A stretch of DNA of 45,378 bases. Origin: 67-14 sp035502775 (GTDB lineage: Bacteria > Actinomycetota > Thermoleophilia > Solirubrobacterales > 70-9). Positions 9,288 to 16,918 of the stretch are shown in pieces (position 1 is the stretch's first letter; the number at the start of each line of letters is the position of its first letter). Both the position numbers and the translations under genes were made by a program. The notes under the pieces are model-generated. The model saw nothing but the letters and a program-made list of their open reading frames with translations. It made no database searches and was not told the origin of the DNA. The stretch is taken from assembly GCA_035502775.1 (NCBI GenBank), contig DATJUB010000054.1:1-45378 (forward strand), read 5' to 3'.

Positions 9288-10727
9288 ATGAAGGCATACC
9301 TGAGCGCTGCTGCCCTGTCCGAAGTCGACGCCGATCTCGTCGCGGTCCCTCTCTTCGAAGGGGATTCGCTCACCGAACCGCTCGGCAGCACCGCCGGGGC
9401 GGCCGATGCGTCGGGAGAGTTCAAGTCGTCGGTCGTGGTCTATCCGGGCAAGCCGGAGCGAGTCGTGATCCTCGGGCTCGGCGCCAGGGACGAGTTCACT
9501 CCGGAGCGGGCCCGGGTGGCCGGAGCGGTCGCTCACCGCGCCCTGAAATCGGTGAAGGGCGAGGCTCTCGCCCTGATGCTGCCCGAGGTCGAGGATCCGG
9601 GCCCGGTCGCGGCGGCCTTCGTCGAGGGTGCCGCCTTCGCCTCCTTCTCCTTCGATCGGTACAAGAGCGGCTCCGACGGGAAGGAGGCCGCCCCGGAGCT
9701 GAAGACGGTCGAGATCGTGTCCGGCGTCGACGTCTCCGAGGCGATCGCGGTCGGTGAGGCGGTCGGCAACGCCGGCAACCGGGCCCGCTACCTGCAGAGC
9801 CTTCCGGCCAATGTGGCCACCCCCGAGTACCTGGCCGGCCGGGCCGGCGAGATCGCCGAGGCACATGACAAGGTCACGGTCGAGGTGCTCGACCGTGAAG
9901 GCATCGTCGCGGCCGGCATGGGTGGACTCGCCGCCGTCGCCAAGGGCGGCGAGGACGTCGAGCCCCGGCTGATCACCCTGCGCTACACCGGCCGGGGCGG
10001 TGGCGAGAAGCTCGGCCTGGTCGGCAAGTCGGTCACCTTCGACACGGGCGGCATCTCGATCAAGCCCTCGGCCGGCATGCACGAGATGAAGATGGACATG
10101 TCCGGTGGTGCCGCGGTGCTCGAGGCGGTCGACGCGATCGCCGAACTCGGACTCGAGATCGATCTGATCGCGGTCCTGCCCTCGACCGAGAACATGCCCT
10201 CCGGCACCGCGCTGAAGCCGGGCGACATCATCACGCAGCTGAACGGCAAGACGGTCGAGGTCACCAACACCGACGCCGAGGGACGCCTGATCCTGGCCGA
10301 CGCCCTGGTCCACTGCGCCCGCGAGGGCGCCGATCGCATGGTCGACCTGGCGACCCTCACCGGGGCCGTCCTGATCGGGCTCGGCTCGACCTACGCCGCG
10401 TTGATCTCGAACGACGACGAACTGGCGGCCTCGGTCACCGCCGCCGGTGAACGCAGCGGCGAGCTGGTCTGGCGCCTGCCCCTCCACGACGAGTACAAGG
10501 AATTGACCAAGGGCGAGATCACCGATCTGGTCAACGCCTCGGCCCAGCGCAAGGCGGGCACGATCTACGCCGGATCGTTCCTCGAGGAGTTCACCGAGGG
10601 CAGGCCCTGGGCGCATGTCGACATCGCCGGCACCGCCTGGGACACGGGGCGCGAGTACTGGGGCAAGGGACCGACCGGTTTCGGTGTTCATCTGCTGGTC
10701 GCCCTCGCCCGGGATCTGTCGGCCTGA
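9288..10727 (+). CDS. pepA: Leucyl aminopeptidase, M17 family
   Basis: 479 residues from ATG at 9288; the frame is open upstream to 9231 but MKAYLSAAAL is the natural N-terminus. The C-terminal catalytic half carries the metal and active-site blocks GKSVTFDTGGISIKPS, MKMDMSGGAA and the family signature NTDAEGRLILADAL. M17 enzymes are hexameric cytosolic aminopeptidases with two divalent metals that remove N-terminal residues from peptides. The N-terminal half is the poorly conserved regulatory domain. It is monocistronic, divergent from thiolase and convergent with the thioesterase gene. PepA can also bind DNA in some bacteria, but nothing here shows that. Confidence 0.95.
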   Translation: MKAYLSAAALSEVDADLVAVPLFEGDSLTEPLGSTAGAADASGEFKSSVVVYPGKPERVVILGLGARDEFTPERARVAGAVAHRALKSVKGEALALMLPEVEDPGPVAAAFVEGAAFASFSFDRYKSGSDGKEAAPELKTVEIVSGVDVSEAIAVGEAVGNAGNRARYLQSLPANVATPEYLAGRAGEIAEAHDKVTVEVLDREGIVAAGMGGLAAVAKGGEDVEPRLITLRYTGRGGGEKLGLVGKSVTFDTGGISIKPSAGMHEMKMDMSGGAAVLEAVDAIAELGLEIDLIAVLPSTENMPSGTALKPGDIITQLNGKTVEVTNTDAEGRLILADALVHCAREGADRMVDLATLTGAVLIGLGSTYAALISNDDELAASVTAAGERSGELVWRLPLHDEYKELTKGEITDLVNASAQRKAGTIYAGSFLEEFTEGRPWAHVDIAGTAWDTGREYWGKGPTGFGVHLLVALARDLSA

Positions 10728-10733
10728 TTCCGC

Positions 10734-10748
10734 CCCGGCTAGGCCGGG
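10734..10748. terminator. Short hairpin between pepA and thioesterase ends
   Basis: CCCGGC (10734-10739), loop TAG, GCCGGG (10743-10748). It overlaps the thioesterase stop codon region between two convergent genes. The short stem without a T-run makes this a weak call. Confidence 0.3.
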
Positions 10749-11308
10749 CCCATGATCAGGCAGGTCGAGGTGCCCGAGGCGAGCAGCTTGCCGGTCTCGG
10801 CCGAGGTCAGATGGGCCTCGGCCGTGGCCTGGCGCCGGCCGCGGAAGGTCACCGTCGATTCGCAGAGGACCTGACCGGTGTCACGGGTGATCGGCCGGAT
10901 GTACTTGACCTCCAGGCCGAGCGAGGTGTAGGCCGTTCCCGCGGGCAGGGTGGTGTGAACCGAGCAGCCGAGCGCGGAGTCGAGGATGGTCGCCGCGTAT
11001 CCGCCGTGAACCACGCCGATCGGGTTGTAATGCTCTTCGCCGGGCTTTCCGGAGAAGATGACGTGGCCCTCCTCGATCTCGATCGGGCCCATGTCGAGCA
11101 GCACCGCGATCGGGGCCGGGGGAATCTCCTTGGCGACGATCGCCCGGATGTACTCGAGACCCGAAAGCGCCATGCCCTTGGCGGCGGACTCGGTCGGGTC
11201 CTGCCAGGTCAGCGTGATCGACCGGCTGGATTCCGGCATCGTCTCGGCGAGTTCGGCGGCCACCGGCCGCGCGGTCTGAAGCTGGAGGGCCGGCTGTTCT
11301 GAGCTCAA
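10739..11308 (-). CDS. PaaI/hotdog-fold acyl-CoA thioesterase
   Basis: 189 residues, with a hotdog fold from about residue 65. The signature is HYNPIGVVHGGYAATILDSA: HGG followed by an acidic residue on the long helix, as in PaaI-type thioesterases that hydrolyse aromatic or medium-chain acyl-CoA. About 60 N-terminal residues precede the core. The start is TTG at 11308, which overlaps the stop of a small upstream frame as TTGA, suggesting translational coupling; AAAGGAAT lies upstream. It could protect free CoA in neighbouring beta-oxidation. The natural substrate cannot be read from sequence. Confidence 0.85.
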   Translation of the reverse strand: MSSEQPALQLQTARPVAAELAETMPESSRSITLTWQDPTESAAKGMALSGLEYIRAIVAKEIPPAPIAVLLDMGPIEIEEGHVIFSGKPGEEHYNPIGVVHGGYAATILDSALGCSVHTTLPAGTAYTSLGLEVKYIRPITRDTGQVLCESTVTFRGRRQATAEAHLTSAETGKLLASGTSTCLIMGPA

Positions 11309-11460
11309 CGTGAGGGATTCCTTTTTCCTGTGGGGCTGGGATTGGCCGGCCGCTCGATCGCCGCCGGGTACTGGAGGTCGGCCATTATCTCGGCCTCGCT
11401 CAGGTCGATCTTGATCGGGCGGATCAGGATCCGGTCGCGATTGGGATTGTTGCGCTTCAT
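11305..11460 (-). CDS. Small basic protein upstream of thioesterase (putative)
   Basis: 51 residues beginning MKRNNPNRDRILIRPIKIDL and ending GKRNPSR. ATG at 11460 is preceded by GGAGA at a good distance, and the stop overlaps the thioesterase TTG, both arguments for real translation. The sequence is strongly basic with no membrane segment or known motif. It may be a small protein or a leader peptide that couples translation to the next gene. Its promoter would lie in the palindrome-rich gap shared with the HxlR gene. Confidence 0.45.
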   Translation of the reverse strand: MKRNNPNRDRILIRPIKIDLSEAEIMADLQYPAAIERPANPSPTGKRNPSR

Positions 11461-11482
11461 TCTGGTCTCCATCTGCGTAGTG

Positions 11483-11566
11483 GGTTTCTTCACGAAACCA
11501 CGTCTGAGGCGACCCTATTCGTGTCAGTTGCGTGACGCAACCCTATGTGAGCAACCGCACAGTTGC
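11483..11566. promoter_or_regulatory. Cluster of palindromes, candidate HxlR operators
   Basis: Three inverted repeats lie in the divergent gap: GGTTTC-TTCAC-GAAACC (11483-11499), GTTGCGTGACGCAAC (11527-11541, perfect around one base) and GCAAC/GTTGC (11551-11566). The repeated GTTGC half-site suggests cooperative binding by the adjacent HxlR regulator. Confidence 0.5.
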
Positions 11567-11597
11567 TTCAAGAAACTGGTCATGCGACACTTGATCC

Positions 11598-12086
11598 GTG
11601 CTCTACCACGACTACCCGGGCCAAGAGTGTTCGATCGCCTCCTCGCTGGAGATAGTCGGCGAGCGCTGGTCGCTGCTGATCATCCGCGACATCTTCCGCG
11701 GCCGGCGGCGCTTCGACCAGATCCAGAAGTCCCTCGGGGTCGCCCGCAACGTGCTGACCGCCAGGCTCAACCGCCTCTTCGACGCCGGCATCCTCGAGAA
11801 ACGGGCCTACCAGACGAACCCGGAACGCTACGAGTACTTCCTGACCCAGAAGGGCCTCGACCTCTGGCCGGTCCTGATGGCCTTCCTCGGCTGGGGCGAC
11901 AAGTACTGCGCCCCCGAAGAGGGAGTGCCGAGACTGATCGTCCACAAGGAGTGTGGTGGAGAGATCGATGACCGTCGCATATGCCAGAAGTGCGGCAAGC
12001 ACCTGGACGTACGAGAGGCCGAATCGATCCCCGGAATAGCGGATGAAGAACCAACCCCAACCGCTTCTGGGTCGAATAGAGCATGA
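11598..12086 (+). CDS. HxlR family transcriptional regulator with C-terminal zinc-ribbon-like motif
   Basis: 162 residues from GTG at 11598. CSIASSLEIVGERWSLLIIR is the typical HxlR opening with its single Cys, followed by the winged helix FDQIQKSLGVARNVLTARLN and LTQKGLDLWPVL. The C-terminal segment carries HKECGG and CQKCGKH, a potential four-ligand zinc site seen in some actinobacterial HxlR proteins. It diverges from the small protein/thioesterase pair and probably controls it and itself through the palindromes in between. The last seven codons and the stop lie inside an interspersed palindromic repeat (12059-12120), so the C-terminus seems to have been remodelled by it. Confidence 0.88.
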   Translation: MLYHDYPGQECSIASSLEIVGERWSLLIIRDIFRGRRRFDQIQKSLGVARNVLTARLNRLFDAGILEKRAYQTNPERYEYFLTQKGLDLWPVLMAFLGWGDKYCAPEEGVPRLIVHKECGGEIDDRRICQKCGKHLDVREAESIPGIADEEPTPTASGSNRA

Positions 12087-12120
12087 GATAGCCGTCCGAT
12101 TCGACCCAGAAGTCTCGGTT
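12059..12120. repeat. Interspersed palindromic repeat family B, copy 1
   Basis: CTTCTGGGTCGAAT (12064-12077) pairs perfectly with ATTCGACCCAGAAG (12099-12112); AACCG/CGGTT extend the stem outside. A second copy is at 45270-45316 (about 38 of 47 positions identical over the core). It supplies the stop codon of the HxlR gene and may act as its terminator. Confidence 0.7.
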
Positions 12121-12171
12121 GTGGCTTCTGGCGGCCGACCGCCCTCGAGGCGGCGGCCCTAGGATTGCGCC

Positions 12172-13320
12172 ATGAACTTTGATTTCACAGATGAGCAGCG
12201 ACTGCTCCAGGAGACCGTCCGGGACTTTGCGCGCAACGAAGTCGCGCCAGTGGCCGAAGAATTGGATCGCACCAAGGCGTTCCCCTACGAAATCGTCCGG
12301 AAGATGGCCGATCTCGACCTCATGGGAATCCCCTTCCCGGAGGAACACGGCGGAGGCGGTGGCGACATCCTGTCGTACGCGCTCGCTGTCGAGGAACTGG
12401 CCCGGATCGACTCTTCGGTCGCGATCACCCTCGCCGCCCACATCTCGCTCGGCACCACGCCGATCTACAATTGGGGCAGCGACGAACAGAAGGCCGAGTG
12501 GCTGCCGCAGCTCACCTCCGGCAAGAAGCTGGCCGCTTTCGGCCTGACCGAGCCCGAGGCCGGATCGGATGCCGGCAACACCAAGACCCGCGCCGTCCTC
12601 GACGGGGACGAGTGGGTGATCAACGGCGCCAAGCAGTTCATCACCAACTCCGGCACCGACATCTCCGGCTGTGTCTCGATCACCGCGGTCACCGGTGAGG
12701 ACGATCGCGGTCGGGCCGAGATCTCGAACTTCATCGTGCCCAACGGCACCCCCGGCTACACGGTCGAGAAGCCCTACCGCAAGATGGGCTGGAACGCGTC
12801 GGATACGCACCCGCTCAGCTTCGAGGACGTGCGCCTGCCGCAGTCGGCGATGCTCGGCCCCAGGGGTCAGGGCTTCAAGCAGTTCCTGCAGATCCTGGAC
12901 GGCGGCCGCATCGGCGTCGCCGCGATGTCGGTCGGCGTCGCCCAGGGCGCGCTGGACGAGGCGATCAAGTACGCCAAGGAGCGCCAGGCCTTCGGCCAGT
13001 CGATCTCGAAGTTCCAGTCGATCCAGGCCAAGATCGCCGACATCTCGGCCGCGCTCGAGGCGGCCCGCCTGCTGACATACAAGGCGGCGATCATGAAGGA
13101 CCGCGGCGAGGACTTCACCCTGACCGCGGCCCAGGCCAAGCTGATCACCGGCCGGCTCGCGGTGCGGGCGACCGAAGAAGCCGTCCAGATCCATGGCGGC
13201 TACGGCTTCATCGAGGAGTACCCGGTCTGCCGCTTCTACCGTGACGCCAAGATCCTCACGATCGGCGAGGGCACGGACGAGGTCCAGCAGATGGTCATCG
13301 CCAGAGCCCTCGGCTGCTGA
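12172..13320 (+). CDS. Acyl-CoA dehydrogenase
   Basis: 382 residues, full length for the short/branched-chain ACAD family. FAD- and substrate-binding blocks are FGLTEPEAGSDAGNTKTRAV and YRKMGWNASDTHPLSFEDV; RQAFGQSISKFQSIQ and QIHGGYGFIEEYPVCRFYRD follow. The catalytic base is Glu366 in IGEGTDEVQQMVIAR. It introduces the alpha-beta double bond in acyl-CoA and passes electrons to electron-transferring flavoprotein. Short-chain or branched-chain substrates are likely from the Glu position near the C-terminus; this would fit the isobutyryl-CoA mutase at the window start, but that is inference. AGGA precedes ATG by about 7 bases. Confidence 0.95.
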   Translation: MNFDFTDEQRLLQETVRDFARNEVAPVAEELDRTKAFPYEIVRKMADLDLMGIPFPEEHGGGGGDILSYALAVEELARIDSSVAITLAAHISLGTTPIYNWGSDEQKAEWLPQLTSGKKLAAFGLTEPEAGSDAGNTKTRAVLDGDEWVINGAKQFITNSGTDISGCVSITAVTGEDDRGRAEISNFIVPNGTPGYTVEKPYRKMGWNASDTHPLSFEDVRLPQSAMLGPRGQGFKQFLQILDGGRIGVAAMSVGVAQGALDEAIKYAKERQAFGQSISKFQSIQAKIADISAALEAARLLTYKAAIMKDRGEDFTLTAAQAKLITGRLAVRATEEAVQIHGGYGFIEEYPVCRFYRDAKILTIGEGTDEVQQMVIARALGC

Positions 13321-13335
13321 CCATCTCTCAGAACC

Positions 13336-13384
13336 ACTCTGGCAACGATATTTAGTCGTAACGACTAAATATCGTTGCCAGAGT
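13336..13384. terminator. 49-bp near-perfect palindrome between convergent genes
   Basis: Two 24-bp perfectly complementary arms (13336-13359 and 13361-13384) are separated by one base. The centre is AT-rich (GATATTTAGTCG) while the ends are GC-rich. It lies 15 bp after the acyl-CoA dehydrogenase stop and probably works as a bidirectional terminator. Confidence 0.65.
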
Positions 13385-13431
13385 TGCTTTTCGGCGGCGA
13401 TCGTTGCCGGACCTTGCGTCAGAGGCGTCGC

Positions 13432-13503
13432 CGCATCGGCTTCAGGCTGTTGAAGCGCATCGGCTTCAGGCGATTGAGGCGCGTCGGTTTCAGGCTGTTG
13501 AGG
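13432..13503. repeat. 24-bp tandem repeat, three copies, at the lacI 3' end
   Basis: Units 13432-13455, 13456-13479 and 13480-13503 share CGCATCGGCTTCAGGCTGTTG with few changes. On the minus strand each unit spells the last codons of the LacI-family gene plus TGA. The active stop is in the unit nearest the gene (13492-13490). Confidence 0.8.
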
Positions 13504-14491
13504 CGCGGATGACCAGATCCGTGCCGATCTGGACCGAGGCCGACCCCATGTCGGGATCGAGGATCGCCGCGATCAGCATCTCGACCGCCGCCTCCCCCAG
13601 CTCGACCGGTTTCTCGTCGATCGTGGTCAGGGCCGGCGTGCTGGACCGGGCGATGTAGCCGTCGCTGCAGGTCGCCACCCGCATCTCGCCGGGTACCGCC
13701 ACCCCGAGCTCCGCCGCCTCCTCGAGCACCGCCTCCGCGAGCGTGTCTATGGTCGCGTAGACGGCCTCGGGCCTATCCGGACCCGCGACCAGCTCTCTTG
13801 CCGCGAGCGCTGCATGCTCGGGCCTCGGGCTCTCCGACATCACGACCCTGGCGGTGAGGCCGTGGCGTTCGCACCAGGCCCGGTGGGTGTCGATGCTGTC
13901 TCGCTGGAAGGAGTCGATCGGGTGGCAGCCGACCAGGGCGATCGTGTGGGAACCGCCGTCGCGGAGATGGTCCAGCATCCGTTCCGTGGCCGATATGTAG
14001 TCGTTGTCGACGACCAGCGTGCGCTGATCTCCCGCCCGCTCGTCCAGCCGGCGGCCGATCGTCACCACCGGACGGCCGAGACGGTCGAAGGCCGCGACCG
14101 TGGGATCGTCGACCGACGGGTCAACGACGACCGCTCCGTCGACGGCGACCCGGTCGGGCCGCTCCGAAGGTGAGGCGACCAGCAGGCCGTGATCGAGCTC
14201 CAGCGCCTTGGCCGCGGCCCCGCCGAGGAGCTTGAAGAAGTACTCGACCGAGCTCACTACCTCAGGCGCCATCCCGATCGCCGGCATCGAGATCGAGATC
14301 AGCTGGGTCCGCCCGCCGGCGAGCGAGCGCGCGGTCGAGTTCGGCACGTAGCCCGATTCGGCGGCGGCCCGCTTGATGCGGGAACGGGTCTCCTCCGACA
14401 TCCGGCCCTTGTCGCGCAGCGCCAGCGAGACGGTCGCCGCCGAGACCCCGGTCGCTTCGGCGAGGTCACGAATGCTGGGTCGGCGTTCCAT
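13490..14491 (-). CDS. LacI family transcriptional regulator
   Basis: 333 residues from ATG at 14491 (MERRPSIRDLAEATGVSAAT). The helix-turn-helix IRDLAEATGVSAATVSLALR and hinge YVPNSTARSLAGGRT are classic. The periplasmic-binding-like core follows, with INGGR-equivalent GRPVVTIGRR and a C-terminal TTIDEKPVELGEAAVEMLIA. LacI proteins are dimeric repressors released by a small, often sugar-like, effector. It diverges from an exported amidohydrolase, and a palindrome with a central CG lies in the shared promoter region, so that gene is the likely target. The frame is open further upstream but those residues precede the conserved start. Confidence 0.93.
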   Translation of the reverse strand: MERRPSIRDLAEATGVSAATVSLALRDKGRMSEETRSRIKRAAAESGYVPNSTARSLAGGRTQLISISMPAIGMAPEVVSSVEYFFKLLGGAAAKALELDHGLLVASPSERPDRVAVDGAVVVDPSVDDPTVAAFDRLGRPVVTIGRRLDERAGDQRTLVVDNDYISATERMLDHLRDGGSHTIALVGCHPIDSFQRDSIDTHRAWCERHGLTARVVMSESPRPEHAALAARELVAGPDRPEAVYATIDTLAEAVLEEAAELGVAVPGEMRVATCSDGYIARSSTPALTTIDEKPVELGEAAVEMLIAAILDPDMGSASVQIGTDLVIRASTA

Positions 14492-14543
14492 GAAAACGGA
14501 GCATAGACCCGCCGGCCCCCTCATTGACTCCCGCCCCAAGACG

Positions 14544-14561
14544 TGATAAACCGCTTAACCA
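14544..14561. promoter_or_regulatory. Candidate LacI-type operator
   Basis: TGATAAACCGCTTAACCA is an 18-bp imperfect palindrome (TGnTnAAnCGnTTnAnCA) with the central CG typical of LacI-family operators. It lies midway in the 137-bp gap between the divergent lacI-like and amidohydrolase genes. Confidence 0.55.
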
Positions 14562-14628
14562 TGGCTCCCAGCTTGGAACTGTTCGTGGGTTGGGGGGAGA
14601 TGGCAAACGAGATGGAGATTCCCGAAAC

Positions 14629-16440
14629 ATGAAACGCAAATCACTCAGATGGCTCCTGGGGCCGGTCACCGCGGGGCTCGCCCTGCTGCTGCCCGGCGCC
14701 GCGGGGGCCGAGACACCGGCCGACACCGTGCTGAAGAACGGCACGATCCTCACCATGGACAAGAAGGGCACGACCAAGAGCGCCGTCGCGCTCAGGAACG
14801 GTCGGATCGTCTACACCGGCAACGCCAGGGGAGCCTCCCGGCTGATCGGCGCGAAGACCGAAGTGATCAACCTGAAGGGCAAGACCGCGATGCCCGGACT
14901 GATCGACGGCCACGCCCATCCGCTCGGCGGCGGCGACATCCTCGACGACTGCGACCTCGGCAACATCGAGGCGACGATCGACGACATGCTGGCCCCGATC
15001 CAGGCCTGCAACGAAGCCGATCCGGCCACGAGCGACGAGGACTGGCTCACGGTCTCCAACTGGAGCCCGGTCGGAGTGCTTCCGGCCGGCACCGTGGTCA
15101 CCCGCCAAGATCTAGACCGGGTCTCCAGCACCAGGCCGATCATCGTCCAGGGATCCGACTTCCACAACTCCTGGGCCAACACCAGGGCCCTGGAGCTGGC
15201 AGGCGTCACCAAGGACACGCCCGACCCGAGCGACGGCGAGTTCGTGCGCGAACCGGACGGAACACCGACCGGCCTGCTGAAGGACGGAGCCCAGGAGATC
15301 GTGCGGGCCGCGATCCCGCCCAAGGCATTCTCCGAGGTCGTCGCCGACGGTGAGCGCGGCGTCAGGGCGATGAACGCGGTCGGCATCACCTCCACCGCCG
15401 ACGCGGCCAGCGGCGAAGAATCGCTGAAGGTGTGGCGGGCGCTGACCAAGCGGGGCAAGATGAGCCTGCGGATGAACTCACTGCCGGTGATCGAGAACAA
15501 CGTGCCGGCCGGTGCCGCGGTCAAGTACTACCGCGGACTGGCGAAGAAGTACGCCACCGAGCGGTTGCGCATCCCCGGCATCAAGCTGTTCATCGACGGC
15601 GTGATCGAGTACCCCGCCCAGACCGCGGCGCTGCTGAAGCCGTACCTGGAGAAGCAGGGTGACGCGATGGTTCCGGGCACCAACAAGGGCACCCTGTACC
15701 ACACGCAGAAGCACGCGAACGCGATCACGACCCGTTTCGACAAGATGGGCAAGCTGGTCCACATGCATGCGATCGGCGATGGCGCGGTACGTCAGGGCCT
15801 CAATGCCGCCGCCGCGGCCCGCAAGGCCAACCACACGACCGGCGACCGGAACATCTCGATCACTCACCTCGAGCTGGTCGATCCCGCCGACTACGGACGC
15901 TTCGGCAAGCTCGGCGTGTTCGCGACCATGCAGCTCCAGTGGGCGGTGAGCAACTTCTGGACCCAGGACTCGCTCCGTCCGTTCATCGGCGAGGAGCGCT
16001 TCAACCGGCTGTACCCGGCCGGCAGCCTGGTCCGGGCCGGAGCTCCGCTCTCCCAGGGAAGCGACTGGCCGGTTGATCCGCTCAACCCGTGGAACGAGAT
16101 CATGACCGCGCGCACGCGGGCGAACGCCTACGGCGGTGTGCTCGATCTCGGCGAGTCGATCTCGATCGCCCGCTCGCTGAGGGCGCATACGGTCGGATCG
16201 GCGGCCCAGCTCGGACTGAGCGACCGGGTCGGTTCGATCCAGCGGGGCAAGGACGCGGACATCATCGTGCTCGACCGCAACCCGCTCAAGGCGAAGCCGA
16301 AGAGCATCGACAAGACCCGGGTCCTGCGCACGATCGTCCGGGGCAGGACGGTCTACAGGCCGAGCGAGAAATCAGCCGAGCTGATCTCGGCGGCGGCCTC
16401 GCTCAGCACCGGCGAAGCCGGTCACTCACACGGCCACTGA
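14629..16440 (+). CDS. Exported amidohydrolase, YtcJ-like (amidohydrolase 3 family)
   Basis: 603 residues from ATG at 14629, with GGAG upstream. A signal peptide (WLLGPVTAGLALLLPGAAGA) precedes the amidohydrolase N-terminal segment VLKNGTILTMDKKG. The metal site is visible: PGLIDGHAHPLGG, then HMHAIGDGAV, THLELVD and QGSDWPVDPLNPW with the catalytic Asp. The C-terminal beta segment is IQRGKDADIIVLDRNPL, and the protein ends in HSHGH. This family hydrolyses amide or ester bonds in varied small molecules; the substrate is unknown. Export and a divergent LacI regulator suggest inducible use of an external compound. In-frame residues upstream of 14629 do not look like protein. Confidence 0.9.
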   Translation: MKRKSLRWLLGPVTAGLALLLPGAAGAETPADTVLKNGTILTMDKKGTTKSAVALRNGRIVYTGNARGASRLIGAKTEVINLKGKTAMPGLIDGHAHPLGGGDILDDCDLGNIEATIDDMLAPIQACNEADPATSDEDWLTVSNWSPVGVLPAGTVVTRQDLDRVSSTRPIIVQGSDFHNSWANTRALELAGVTKDTPDPSDGEFVREPDGTPTGLLKDGAQEIVRAAIPPKAFSEVVADGERGVRAMNAVGITSTADAASGEESLKVWRALTKRGKMSLRMNSLPVIENNVPAGAAVKYYRGLAKKYATERLRIPGIKLFIDGVIEYPAQTAALLKPYLEKQGDAMVPGTNKGTLYHTQKHANAITTRFDKMGKLVHMHAIGDGAVRQGLNAAAAARKANHTTGDRNISITHLELVDPADYGRFGKLGVFATMQLQWAVSNFWTQDSLRPFIGEERFNRLYPAGSLVRAGAPLSQGSDWPVDPLNPWNEIMTARTRANAYGGVLDLGESISIARSLRAHTVGSAAQLGLSDRVGSIQRGKDADIIVLDRNPLKAKPKSIDKTRVLRTIVRGRTVYRPSEKSAELISAAASLSTGEAGHSHGH

Positions 16441-16453
16441 CCACTGAGCGTCT

Positions 16454-16482
16454 CCGGCCCTCCGCCGAGCGCGGGGGGCCGG
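16454..16482. terminator. Hairpin between convergent amidohydrolase and PRC-barrel genes
   Basis: A 12-bp stem with one G-T pair (CCGGCCCTCCGC, 16454-16465, with GCGGGGGGCCGG, 16471-16482) and a 5-base loop. It has no T-run and is placed to stop both transcripts. Confidence 0.6.
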
Positions 16483-16486
16483 GCCC

Positions 16487-16918
16487 TCAGGCCGTCGGGG
16501 CCTGAGAGGTGACGGTGCCGGGCTTGCGGTCGGCGATCTCGGTTCCCCGCCCGACCGTCTCCGGGATGCCGTAGTAGCTGAGGACCTGCAGCTCCTGCTC
16601 ACGGTTCAGCGGCATCGCCGGATCGATCGCCGGCGCGTTGCGGATCACCTCACGGTCATGCGGGACCCAGACCCTTCCGGCCGCGGCCGCGCATTCCCGG
16701 ATCGAGATCGGCACGATCTTGCCGAACCGTCCCAGCTTGGCCAGGACCCAAGCCGGCTCGCCGGTCTCCTGGTCCACGAACAATCCTTCGACCTTGGCCA
16801 CACTGTGGCCGGAGACCTCGTCGATCCGGTATCCGACCCACTCCTTGACGTCTTCGAGTCCGGGCTGGTGTGTCGATGCTTCCTTGGCGGCTTCCTGCGG
16901 GGTGCTCGTTTCAGACAT
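16487..16918 (-). CDS. PRC-barrel domain protein
   Basis: 143 residues. After a polar N-terminus, the PRC-barrel strands read WVGYRIDEVSGHSVAKVEGL, VDQETGEPAWVLAKLGRF and KIVPISI, with a C-terminal tail of conserved look (LNREQELQVLSYYGIP). PRC-barrel proteins are small cytosolic beta-barrels that bind proteins or RNA; no activity can be inferred. Its start overlaps the end of meaB by 8 bp, so the two are translationally coupled. Why a PRC-barrel protein should accompany MeaB is not clear to me. Confidence 0.85.
   Translation of the reverse strand: MSETSTPQEAAKEASTHQPGLEDVKEWVGYRIDEVSGHSVAKVEGLFVDQETGEPAWVLAKLGRFGKIVPISIRECAAAAGRVWVPHDREVIRNAPAIDPAMPLNREQELQVLSYYGIPETVGRGTEIADRKPGTVTSQAPTA

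Noticed and set aside
11767..13194. 475-residue minus-strand frame across HxlR and acyl-CoA dehydrogenase genes
   Set aside because: It is antisense to two clear genes on the plus strand and contains the family B palindrome; no similarity to any protein family is visible.
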